DNA from: Sphingomonas sabuli
GTDB taxonomy: Bacteria; Pseudomonadota; Alphaproteobacteria; Sphingomonadales; Sphingomonadaceae
Length of the DNA stretch: 64,000 nt
NCBI RefSeq assembly: GCF_014352855.1
Contig: NZ_CP060697.1
Coordinates: 1,632,001-1,696,000, forward strand
Direction: 5' to 3'
A model generated the notes under the pieces. That model was not told where the DNA came from. It ran no database searches and saw nothing but the letters and a program-made list of their open reading frames with translations. This document shows, in pieces, positions 16,425-26,029 of the stretch (within the stretch, counting starts at the first letter, position 1; the number at the start of each line of letters is the position of its first letter). Made by a program: the position numbers and the translations under genes.

Positions 16425-17105
16425 ATGATGCGCTGGTTCATGGGGAAGAGCGGGGGCTCAGTGCAGGCAATTCAAACGACGGTGGCGCCCGACGCGCGCC
16501 TGCGGCCGCGCAGCAACATGTTCCTGGCAGCGATGCTGCACGGCGACGACCGGGCAACGCCCGTCCGCATTCGCAACATGTCGGTGCTCGGCGCGCTGGT
16601 CGAAGCGCCCGCCTTGCCCGCCGGCGACACGCCGCTGCGCTTGGTGCGCGGGCGGCTGGAGGCGGATGCGTCGATCATCTGGACCTCTGGCCTGCGCTCC
16701 GGCCTCAGTTTCTCCGCGCCGGTGGCGGTCGAGGAATGGATGGCGCCGGTGCGCAATGCCGAACAAAGCCGGGTGGACGAAGCGGTGCGCATGCTCCGGC
16801 TGGGCGCGATCCCCAATGCCCGCAACTTCTCGCCGGAGCGGCTGCATCTCGACGATGCCGCGGGACGGTTGGGGGAAGATTTGCGCTGCGTCGCCCGCCT
16901 GCTTGAAAATCTTGGCGGCGATCTGGCCGGCGATCCGGCCGTCCTTACCGGCCATTCGGCCAAGCTCCAGAATCTCGACATCGCGATCCAGTCGATTTCC
17001 GCCGTCGCCGCCGCCTTGTCCGCGGCGCAGATCGACGCCCATGCCGCCGCGCGCCTGGAAAACCTGCGCTCCAGCTGCGCCAGCGCGCTCGCCGCCTCTC
17101 GCTGA
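16425..17105 (+). CDS. PilZ-domain protein with helical C-terminus
   Basis: 226 residues. The N-terminal part (about 22-105) looks like a divergent PilZ domain. RLRPRSN supplies the arginine-rich switch and RNMSVLGALVE the NxSxxG motif that contacts cyclic di-GMP. The C-terminal half is helical and Ala/Leu-rich, without known motifs. Some sphingomonad PilZ proteins have lost ligand binding, and here the RxxxR spacing is imperfect (RLRPR), so binding is uncertain. It stands alone between the DsbA-like gene and purA. Confidence 0.65.
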   Translation: MMRWFMGKSGGSVQAIQTTVAPDARLRPRSNMFLAAMLHGDDRATPVRIRNMSVLGALVEAPALPAGDTPLRLVRGRLEADASIIWTSGLRSGLSFSAPVAVEEWMAPVRNAEQSRVDEAVRMLRLGAIPNARNFSPERLHLDDAAGRLGEDLRCVARLLENLGGDLAGDPAVLTGHSAKLQNLDIAIQSISAVAAALSAAQIDAHAAARLENLRSSCASALAASR

Positions 17106-17174
17106 CCGGCCCGCCTTTGACGCGGGCGGCTGCCTCACCTAGAGCCGCCGCCGTCTTCAAAGGGGTACAGCAGC

Positions 17175-18464
17175 TTGGCCAATGTGACCGTCATCGGCGC
17201 CCAGTGGGGCGACGAAGGCAAGGGCAAGATCGTCGACTGGCTCGCCAGCCGCGCCGACATGGTCGTCCGTTTCCAGGGCGGCCACAACGCCGGCCACACG
17301 CTCGTCGTCGACGGCAAGACCTACAAATTGTCGCTGCTGCCAAGCGGCATCGTCACCGGCACGCCGTCGGTCATCGGTAACGGCGTGGTGCTCGACCCCT
17401 GGGCGCTGAAGGCGGAGGTCGAGCGCATCCGCGAGCAAGGCGTCGCGGTCACGCCGGACGTGCTGATGGTGGCCGAAACCTGCCCGCTGATCCTGCCCAT
17501 CCACCGCGATCTCGACGCGCTGCGCGAGGATGCCAGCGGCGAAGGCAAGATCGGCACCACCCGCCGCGGCATCGGCCCGGCCTATGAAGACAAGGTCGGC
17601 CGCCGCGCCATCCGCCTGTGCGACCTCGCCCATCTCGACGACCTCGATCCGATGCTCGACCGGCTGTGCGCCCATCATGACGCGCTGCGCGCCGGCTTTG
17701 GCGAACCGCCGGTCGATCGCGACCGGCTGCGCGCCGACCTGGCCGAAATCGCGGACTTCGTGCTGCCGTTCGCGCGGCCCGTCTGGCGCGATCTCGACCA
17801 GGCGCTGTCGCGGGGCCGCCGGATCCTGTTCGAAGGCGCGCAGGGCGTCCTGCTCGACGTCGATCACGGCACCTATCCGTTCGTCACCTCGTCCAACACC
17901 GTCGCCGGGACCACCGCCGCGGGCAGCGGCGTCGGCCCGCATGCCGCTGGCTTCGTCCTTGGCATCACCAAGGCCTATACCACGCGCGTCGGTTCCGGTC
18001 CGTTCCCGACCGAGCAGGACAATGCGGTCGGGCAGGAGCTTGGCACCCGCGGGCGCGAATTCGGCACGGTCACCGGCCGCCAGCGCCGCTGCGGCTGGTT
18101 CGACGCGGTGCTGGTGCGCCAGGCGGTCGCCGTCGGCGGCATCACCGGCATCGCCCTGACCAAGCTCGACGTGCTCGACACGCTCGAGACCATCAAGGTC
18201 TGCACCGGCTATACGCTCGACGGCAAGGCGCTCGATTATTACCCGCCCCACCCGGCCGACCAGGCGCGGGTCGAACCGGTCTACGAAGAGATCAAGGGCT
18301 GGTGCCAATCGACGCAGGGCGCGCGCAGCTGGGCCGACCTCCCCGCCCGCGCGATCAAGTACGTCCGCCGAATCGAAGAGCTGATCCGCTGCCCCGTCGC
18401 GCTGGTCTCCACCTCGCCCGAGCGCGACGATACGATCCTCGTGAAAGACCCGTTCGCGGGCTGA
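17175..18464 (+). CDS. purA: Adenylosuccinate synthetase
   Basis: 429 residues from a TTG start ([17 protein letters not shown]), with AAAGGGG about 12 bases upstream. It joins IMP and aspartate using GTP, the first committed step to AMP. The GTP loop [12 protein letters not shown] contains the catalytic Asp and Lys, and GGHNAGHT carries the catalytic His. [38 protein letters not shown] and [11 protein letters not shown] are further family blocks. Length is normal. Together with purE, purK and purT further along, the window holds several unlinked purine genes. Confidence 0.97.
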   Translation: MANVTVIGAQWGDEGKGKIVDWLASRADMVVRFQGGHNAGHTLVVDGKTYKLSLLPSGIVTGTPSVIGNGVVLDPWALKAEVERIREQGVAVTPDVLMVAETCPLILPIHRDLDALREDASGEGKIGTTRRGIGPAYEDKVGRRAIRLCDLAHLDDLDPMLDRLCAHHDALRAGFGEPPVDRDRLRADLAEIADFVLPFARPVWRDLDQALSRGRRILFEGAQGVLLDVDHGTYPFVTSSNTVAGTTAAGSGVGPHAAGFVLGITKAYTTRVGSGPFPTEQDNAVGQELGTRGREFGTVTGRQRRCGWFDAVLVRQAVAVGGITGIALTKLDVLDTLETIKVCTGYTLDGKALDYYPPHPADQARVEPVYEEIKGWCQSTQGARSWADLPARAIKYVRRIEELIRCPVALVSTSPERDDTILVKDPFAG

Positions 18465-18468
18465 ACGC

Positions 18469-18771
18469 ATGGTCCCGACCCGGCTCGACCCCGCCATGCG
18501 CGCGCAGGTTCTGGCGATCGCGAGCGCGGCCGAACGGCAGCTGGGACTGGCCGAGTGCCAGATCGCGATCGTCGTTCACGCCAGCGAGTCCGGCGTTTAC
18601 GAACTGGCCATCGCCTGCGACCGGCATCCCGAACTTATCCGGGCCATGCGCCGGGCCTTTCCGCGGCGTACCGACGGGCGCTTGCGCGCGACCATCGGCC
18701 CGTTCGGCGATCTCAACCTCGTCAACGTGACTGCGGCAGACGTCGCGAGCGCCACGGGCCGCCTGGGCTAG
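18469..18771 (+). CDS. Hypothetical protein of 100 residues
   Basis: Not recognised. It begins 4 bases after the purA stop, so it may be co-transcribed with purA. The composition is soluble and mixed, with LAIASAAERQLGLAECQIAIVVHAS near the N-terminus and a conserved-looking TIGPFGDLNLVNVTAADV at the end. No signal peptide, membrane segment or metal motif is seen. Its last four bases overlap the end of the convergent acylphosphatase gene. Codon use agrees with the surrounding genes, which supports it being real. Confidence 0.55.
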   Translation: MVPTRLDPAMRAQVLAIASAAERQLGLAECQIAIVVHASESGVYELAIACDRHPELIRAMRRAFPRRTDGRLRATIGPFGDLNLVNVTAADVASATGRLG

Positions 18772-19037
18772 TGGCGCACGTCGAAGCCGGCGCAGCCCTG
18801 GCGGTCCGAATGTTCGACCGCGACCTTGTCCACCTGCGCCGAGGGCGGGCCTTCGTTGAGCAGCTCGACCATTTCCTCGATCGCGCTTTCCTCGCCCTCC
18901 AGCTGGGCTTCGACCGATCCGTCGGCGCAGTTGCGCACCCACCCGTCGAGCCCCAGCGTCCGCGCCTCGTCGCGGGTCCAGGCGCGAAAGAACACGCCCT
19001 GTACGCGGCCCGTGACGCGTACCCGGCGCGCGATCAT
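18768..19037 (-). CDS. acyP: Acylphosphatase
   Basis: 89 residues from the ATG at 19037, chosen because it overlaps the stop of the upstream gene as ATGA and gives the usual family length of about 90. GRVQGVFFRAW contains the phosphate-binding loop and catalytic Arg, and WVRNCADGSVEAQLEG the catalytic Asn. It hydrolyses acyl phosphates such as acetyl phosphate or 1,3-bisphosphoglycerate. It is the last gene of a three-gene minus-strand run behind the PEP mutase-like enzyme and the M49-like peptidase. Confidence 0.9.
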   Translation of the reverse strand: MIARRVRVTGRVQGVFFRAWTRDEARTLGLDGWVRNCADGSVEAQLEGEESAIEEMVELLNEGPPSAQVDKVAVEHSDRQGCAGFDVRH

Positions 19038-19785
19038 GCGGCCGACGACAGCGCCATTCGCGCCATGTCTTCGAGCGTCTTCATCAGCGCCCGGTGCGGG
19101 AACGGGCCATAGCTGATCCGCGCCACGCCGAGGCTGGCCCATTCGGTATTGGGCGGCGCACCGGGAAAGGCGATCAGGTTGAGTGGGAGCGGGACCTCGC
19201 GGACCACCCGCTCGACCTGGGCCGCGTCGGCCAGCCGGGGCACGAAGAAGCCGCTGGCGCCGGCATCGGCGAAGGCCTTGCCGCGCTCGATCACGCTGTC
19301 GACCAGCGCATCGTCATGGTCTTCCGTCTTGAGCAACAGGTCGGTGCGCGCGTTGATGAAGAAATCCGGCCCGACCGCGTCGCGGATCGCCTGGATGCGC
19401 CGGCAGTGCCGGTCGAGCGGATGCACGCCTTCCCCGCCGATGACCTGGTCCTCGAAATTGCAGCCGACCGCGCCGGCGCCCTTCAAGGCGGCGACATTCG
19501 CCGCGCCTTCGTCGACCTCGACCGCATAGGCGCTTTCGAAATCGACGGTGACCGGCAGGCCGACGGCGCCGACGATCCGCCGCGCATTGTCGAGCACGAA
19601 GTCGAGCGGCACCTGCTGCCCGTCGCCGAAGCCGGACGCATCGCCGACCGGGTGGCTGCCGGTGGCGATCGCCTTGGCTCCCGCCCGCTCGACCGCCTGC
19701 GCGCTGCCGGCGTCCCATACGTTGTAGAGGATGACCGGTTCGCCGGGCTTGTGCAGCGCGGCAAAGCTTTCGAACGTCGTCGGCA

Positions 19786-19786
<1 letters not shown>
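19034..19786 (-). CDS. Isocitrate lyase/PEP mutase superfamily protein
   Basis: 250 residues from the ATG at 19786, which overlaps the upstream peptidase stop (TGATG). It is a TIM-barrel enzyme with LYNVWDAGSAQAVERAGAKAIATGS at the N-terminus, PVTVDFESAYA, NFEDQVIGGEGVHPLDRHCRRI and INARTDLLL. These supply the Mg-binding Asp/Glu residues of the superfamily. The typical lyase KKCGH loop is missing, so it is not isocitrate lyase itself. Members cleave or rearrange C-C or P-C bonds of oxaloacetate-like substrates (oxaloacetate decarboxylase, methylisocitrate lyase, phosphonopyruvate hydrolase). The reaction cannot be assigned. Confidence 0.8.
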
Positions 19787-21510
<1,724 letters not shown>

Positions 21511-21550
21511 GGCCGGTGATTAGCAGCGGCCGGGGCCGCTCGGCAAACGC

Positions 21551-21700
21551 CTAGCGAATGGCTGGCGCCGCCGCGGGACTGAAGCCCGGCTGGGCCGGCG
21601 CGGCCTTGGGCGGCGGAAGCGTCACGGTCGCGCTCGACCGGCCCCGGTCGAATCGGTCGCAACCGCACAGCAAAAGCAGCAGGATGGCCGCGACTCGCAT
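21551..21700 (-). CDS. Small lipoprotein, about 49 residues
   Basis: Read directly: MRVAAILLLLLCGCDRFDRG, then a Pro/Ala-rich tail (TLPPPKAAPAQPGFSPAAAP) and a TAG stop. It has a textbook lipoprotein signal with lipobox LCGC, and the mature peptide would be about 37 residues. An in-frame ATG at 21712 would add four residues (MVAD). It lies 40 bases upstream of the M49-like peptidase on the same strand and may share its transcript. It resembles the very short entericidin or LptM-like lipoproteins only in size. Function unknown. Confidence 0.6.
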   Translation of the reverse strand: MRVAAILLLLLCGCDRFDRGRSSATVTLPPPKAAPAQPGFSPAAAPAIR

Positions 21701-21909
21701 GTCGGCGACCATCGCGTCCGCACGTTAAGAATTCGTGGCGCCTGACGCTCGACCGTCCCGCTTGCCAAGTCTTCGTAACTGATCCAGCTTTCGGACGGAC
21801 GCCCGCTATGCGGCGATGCGTCTTTCCGCGAACGCTACATCAGCTCCGTCGCCAGCCTGCAATTCTCGACCCTGGTCCGCAACGACACCCTGGCAGGCCA
21901 ACCGGTCGC

Positions 21910-22716
21910 CTAGTGGACGAACCGCGCGACCACGTCGCGATAGCTTCGGCTGACCTTCACCTGCGCCCCGCTGTCCAGCACCAGGAAGCATTCGCCGTTG
22001 GTATGCGGCTTGACCTGGCGGACGAGGTCGAGGTTGACGATGGTCGACCGGTGGACCCGCTGAAACCGGCGCGGGTCGAGCCGCTTTTCCAGGTCCTTCA
22101 TCGTTTCGCGCAGGATCAGCGTGTTGTCGCCGGTCTGGATGCACATATAGTCGCCGGCCGCGTCGATCCGCTCGATGGTGTCGACATCGACCCGGAAAAT
22201 CTGTCCCTGGTCCTTGATGTTGATCATCTTCTCGAACCGGTTGGCGGCATGCGGTTCGCCGCCGCTGCCGTCGGCCAGTTCCTCGGCCGCCGCGGGCGCA
22301 TGTTCCTCAAGCGCTTCCTTGAACCGTTCCGCATCCTCGACGCTGCGCTTCTCCGACAGGCGCTGGCGCACCCGGTCGAGCGTCGCGGCAAGCCGGTCCT
22401 CGTCCACCGGCTTGACCAGGTAATCGACCGCCTGCGCCTCGAACGCCTTGACCGCATGGTCGCTGTAGGCGGTGACGAACACGAACAGCGGCGGTTCGAC
22501 CTCAAGCAGGCCCTGGATCACCGAAAAGCCGTCGAAGCCGGGCATCTGGATGTCGAGGAAGACCAGGTCGGGCTTGTGCGTCTTGATCTGCCGGATCGCC
22601 TCGCGCCCGTTCGATGCGGTGGCGACGATCTCGACGTCGTCATGCGCCTCGAGCCGAAGCTGCAGGCCCTGCGTCGCGAGCGATTCGTCGTCGACCAGGA
22701 TGGTCCGGATCGTCAT
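21910..22716 (-). CDS. LytTR-family response regulator
   Basis: 268 residues. The receiver domain (about 1-120) has ILVDDE, the phospho-acceptor Asp in LVFLDIQMPGF, and the Lys in YLVKPVDEDR. A charged helical linker (about 125-165) leads to a C-terminal LytTR DNA-binding domain (about 165-265) with IFRVDVDTIERIDAAGDY and RRFQRVHRSTIVNLD. It should bind direct repeats in target promoters. The start overlaps the stop of the upstream sensor kinase by one base (TGATG), marking a two-component pair. Confidence 0.93.
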   Translation of the reverse strand: MTIRTILVDDESLATQGLQLRLEAHDDVEIVATASNGREAIRQIKTHKPDLVFLDIQMPGFDGFSVIQGLLEVEPPLFVFVTAYSDHAVKAFEAQAVDYLVKPVDEDRLAATLDRVRQRLSEKRSVEDAERFKEALEEHAPAAAEELADGSGGEPHAANRFEKMINIKDQGQIFRVDVDTIERIDAAGDYMCIQTGDNTLILRETMKDLEKRLDPRRFQRVHRSTIVNLDLVRQVKPHTNGECFLVLDSGAQVKVSRSYRDVVARFVH

Positions 22717-23900
22717 CAGTCTAGGTCTCCGCTTTGGTATGGAATTTCGACGATAACGCTGAAGCCCCCATGTTCGTTCTTTCGCGTCGTAAATCCGTGT
22801 GCCGGCCCATAGGCCTGGGCCAGCCGTTCCTTGATATTGGCCAGCCCGACGCCGGTCGACGTGCTGACCGGCGCCTCGGTTCCGGTGTAATGGCCATTGT
22901 CGGCGACCTCGATGCGGACCGCGTCGCCTTCGCGGCTGGCGGTCAGCCAGATGTCGGCCCCGTCCTCGCTTGGCGTCACCGCATATTTGATCGCATTCTC
23001 GATCAGGGGTTGCAGCAACAGCGAGGGCAGCTTGGCGCCGATGGTCTCGCCGTCGATCTTGAAATGCGGCCGCATGCGGTCCTCGAACCGCATCTTCTCG
23101 ATTTCCAGGTACAGCTTCAGCGTCTCGACCTCCTGCGCCAGCGTCACCAGCGCGGCCGATTCATTGGCCAGGGTGTAGCGCAGGAAGGACGACAGCCGGG
23201 CCAGCATCGCATTGGCCCGCTCGGTCTGCTTGAGCAGCACGAGGGTCGAGATCGAATTGAGCGTGTTGAACAGGAAGTGCGGGTTGAGCTGGTAGCGCAG
23301 CATCTCGAGCTGGGCCGAGCTGGCCTGGCTTTCCAGCCGCTCGCGCTGCGTGATCTGTTCTTCCAGCAGGATGTAATAGTTGATCCCGTAGTAAAGCGAG
23401 GCCCAAGCCGCGAGCAGTGCGAAGTTGAGCAGGATGGCGCCGAGATATTCGAAGCCCAGCGGGCGCGCGTCGGGCTTGAGGAAGGTCGTGTAGCTCCACG
23501 TCTCGATGACCGAGAATGCGGTCGCCGCGACGATCACCGCGAGCAGCGACAGGACGACGGTCCACACCACCTTCATGACGATCAGGCGGCGGAACAGCGC
23601 GCCCATCAACAGGGTCAGCGAATATCCGGTAGCGGTCAGCAGCGCGGTGTGGACGATCCACATCGGCCCCATCGAATTGGCGAAGCCGGATAGCGAGCGG
23701 AGCAGGAAATAGCCGGCCCAGCCAAGCCCCTGGAGGAACCAGAAGGCGCGGTTCTTGTCCTCGAAGAAAGGCGCATCGAGCCCGACGCCCTGCAGGATCG
23801 GACGCGCCGGGGACGCGATCTTGGGAGTGTCGCCGCGCCGCCGCCGTTCGGACGGTCGCGCCGCCGGTTGCGGATCGAGCGATGCGCTGTCGGTCGCCAT
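22716..23900 (-). CDS. LytS/AlgZ-type sensor histidine kinase
   Basis: 394 residues from the ATG at 23900. After a basic cytoplasmic head, four membrane helices (between about 55 and 175) form the sensor, with no large periplasmic loop. The His_kinase domain has the phospho-accepting His in NPHFLFNTLNSISTL. The ATPase domain has LQPLIENAIKYAV, VADNGHY and the glycine-rich GVGLANIKERL. This is the family that pairs with LytTR regulators, and its partner follows immediately. The signal is unknown; relatives sense membrane or cell-wall state. Confidence 0.92.
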   Translation of the reverse strand: MATDSASLDPQPAARPSERRRRGDTPKIASPARPILQGVGLDAPFFEDKNRAFWFLQGLGWAGYFLLRSLSGFANSMGPMWIVHTALLTATGYSLTLLMGALFRRLIVMKVVWTVVLSLLAVIVAATAFSVIETWSYTTFLKPDARPLGFEYLGAILLNFALLAAWASLYYGINYYILLEEQITQRERLESQASSAQLEMLRYQLNPHFLFNTLNSISTLVLLKQTERANAMLARLSSFLRYTLANESAALVTLAQEVETLKLYLEIEKMRFEDRMRPHFKIDGETIGAKLPSLLLQPLIENAIKYAVTPSEDGADIWLTASREGDAVRIEVADNGHYTGTEAPVSTSTGVGLANIKERLAQAYGPAHGFTTRKNEHGGFSVIVEIPYQSGDLD

Positions 23901-24004
23901 GCCAGGCGATATAAGGGGAAAGGTCGGCAGTTGCGAGCAGGTCTGGACGCGCGGGTGCCGCGTCTGCTTTGCGCAACCCTCGGCGCGGACCCCGCGTTGG
24001 CCCA

Positions 24005-25954
24005 ATGAACCGAACAGAAGGACCTGCCTTGACGATCTTGCGCCTTGCCGCCGCCGCGACCGCCCTGCTCACCGCCGGCTGCCAGACCCAGCCTTTCGCT
24101 TATGCCCCGGGCGCGCCGGTCCTGCCCGGCACCAACGCGCCGGCCGCGCCGGTGCTGGCCAGCGCCGATGCCGTCGACCCCTATACTTACGCCCGGCCGC
24201 TGGAGGCGCGGGTGACCAACGTCGCGCTCGACCTTGGCATGGATTTCACCGCTCGGCGCATCGGCGGCACGGCGACGCTCGATATCCAGCGCGCGCCGAA
24301 CGCCCGCGAGATCGTCCTCGACGACAAGGGGCTGGAAATCTTTTCCATCACCGATGGCGGCGGTCGGCCGCTGCCCTATGCGGTCGGCGCGTCCGACCCG
24401 CAAAAGGGCGCGCCGCTGACTATTGCCCTGGGCGACACGACCCGGCGCATCGTCATCCGCTACCGCTCCGCGCCCGACGCCGGCGCGCTGCAGTGGCTGA
24501 CCCCGGCCCAGACCGCGGGCAAGCAGCACCCCTATCTGTTCAGCCAGGGGCAGGCGATCAACAACCGGACGTGGATCCCGACGCAGGATTCGCCCGGTAT
24601 CCGCCAGACCTGGAGCGCTCGGATCACCGCACCCGAACCGTTGAAGGTCGTCATGTCGGGCGAGCGGCTGACCCCCGACGGCGTTCCCGCCGGACAGGGC
24701 CGCCGGGCCTTCGAGTTCCGCATGGACAAGCCCGTCGCGCCCTATCTGATCGCCATCGCCGCGGGCGACATCGCCTTCCGCAGCCTGGGGCCGCGCACCG
24801 GCGTGTGGACCGAGAGCGCGATGATCGACAAGGCGGCCGCCGAGCTGGCCGATACCGAGCGGATGGTGACCGCTGCGGAGCAATTGTACGGGCCCTATCG
24901 CTGGGGCCGCTACGACCTGCTCGTCCTGCCGCCCTCCTTTCCCTACGGCGGGATGGAAAATCCGACCCTGACCTTCCTTACCCCGACGTTCATCGCCGGC
25001 GACAAGAGCCTGGTCAGCCTGGTCGCGCACGAACTGGCCCACAGCTGGTCGGGCAACCTCGTCACCAACGCGACCTGGGCCGACAGCTGGCTCAACGAGG
25101 GCTTCACCTCCTATTTCGAAAACCGCATCATGGAGGCGCTTTACGGTCCGCTCCGGGCGCAGCAGGAAGCGGCGCTGAGCTTCGATTCGATGACCGAAGC
25201 GCTGGCCGAAGAGGGCCGCACCGACCCGGTCACCGCGCTTCACCTGCCGCCGTCCGAAGCCAACCCCGACGGCGGGTCGGGCGGTATCATCTACGACAAG
25301 GGCTCGATTTTCCTGCGCACGGTCGAAAATATCGTCGGCCGCCCGCGCTTCGACGCCTATCTGCGCTCCTATTTCGACCGCCACGCTTTCCAGCCGATGA
25401 CCTCGGCCCGCTTTCTCGCCGACTTGCGCGCCAACCTGGTGCGCGGCGACGCGGCGCTGGAAAATAGGCTGCTGCTCGACGAATGGGTCTACAAGCCCGG
25501 CCTTCCCGCCAACGTGACACGTCCGGTCCCGGCCGCCTTTGCCGAGGTCGACCGTGAAATTGCCGCCTACAAGGCCGGCGGCACGGTCCCGGCCGAGTTC
25601 CAGGAATGGACCACCGCGGAACAGCTGCGCTTCGTCAACGGCCTGCCGCGCAAGCTGTCGCGCCAGCGGCTGGATTCGCTCGAACGGACGCTGCGGCTTA
25701 ACGAGACGGGCAATAACGAAGTGCTGTTCGCCTGGCTCGAACTGGCCGTCGCCAACCGCTACGACCCCGCGGTACCGGCGCTCGAACGCTTCCTCACCAC
25801 CCAGGGCCGCGGCAAGTTCGTCGTTCCCCTGCTCACCGCTCTGGCCGAGGACAAGGCATGGGGCCGGCCGCTCGCGGTGCGCATCTACCGCCAGGCCCGG
25901 CCGCTCTATCACCCGATCGAAATCCAGCGCCTGGCCAAGCTCAAGCTGCTCTAG
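24005..25954 (+). CDS. M1-family aminopeptidase, exported lipoprotein
   Basis: 649 residues from the ATG at 24005; a later TTG (24029) is possible. The N-terminus LRLAAAATALLTAGCQTQ is a lipoprotein signal. The gluzincin site is complete: HELAHSWSG (His342, Glu343, His346) and Glu365 in LNEGFTSYFE, with the expected 18 residues between. YGGMENP is the aminopeptidase substrate motif. The C-terminal ARM-like region ends in a leukotriene A4 hydrolase-type helical domain, so it resembles the LTA4H/cold-active M1 branch. It should remove N-terminal residues from peptides in the periplasm. It is transcribed divergently from the LytS-type kinase. Confidence 0.93.
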   Translation: MNRTEGPALTILRLAAAATALLTAGCQTQPFAYAPGAPVLPGTNAPAAPVLASADAVDPYTYARPLEARVTNVALDLGMDFTARRIGGTATLDIQRAPNAREIVLDDKGLEIFSITDGGGRPLPYAVGASDPQKGAPLTIALGDTTRRIVIRYRSAPDAGALQWLTPAQTAGKQHPYLFSQGQAINNRTWIPTQDSPGIRQTWSARITAPEPLKVVMSGERLTPDGVPAGQGRRAFEFRMDKPVAPYLIAIAAGDIAFRSLGPRTGVWTESAMIDKAAAELADTERMVTAAEQLYGPYRWGRYDLLVLPPSFPYGGMENPTLTFLTPTFIAGDKSLVSLVAHELAHSWSGNLVTNATWADSWLNEGFTSYFENRIMEALYGPLRAQQEAALSFDSMTEALAEEGRTDPVTALHLPPSEANPDGGSGGIIYDKGSIFLRTVENIVGRPRFDAYLRSYFDRHAFQPMTSARFLADLRANLVRGDAALENRLLLDEWVYKPGLPANVTRPVPAAFAEVDREIAAYKAGGTVPAEFQEWTTAEQLRFVNGLPRKLSRQRLDSLERTLRLNETGNNEVLFAWLELAVANRYDPAVPALERFLTTQGRGKFVVPLLTALAEDKAWGRPLAVRIYRQARPLYHPIEIQRLAKLKLL

Positions 25955-25969
25955 GCGCTGAAAATCATC

Positions 25970-25984
25970 TTAACCGCGTTTCAA
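25970..25984 (+). promoter_or_regulatory. Possible CtrA-type box upstream of the GGDEF-EAL gene
   Basis: TTAA (25970-25973), seven bases, then TCAA (25981-25984) differs by one base from the alphaproteobacterial CtrA consensus TTAA-N7-TTAA. It lies about 45 bases before the start of the GGDEF-EAL gene. A single one-mismatch match is weak evidence. Confidence 0.25.
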
Positions 25985-26029
25985 CAGTCTGTGGGTTAGG
26001 TCCGCCGTTCACAGAGTAGCGGGACGCGC

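Noticed and set aside
23636..25912. Minus-strand open frame of 758 codons
   Set aside because: Shadow of the M1 aminopeptidase gene, which has all catalytic residues in the plus-strand frame.
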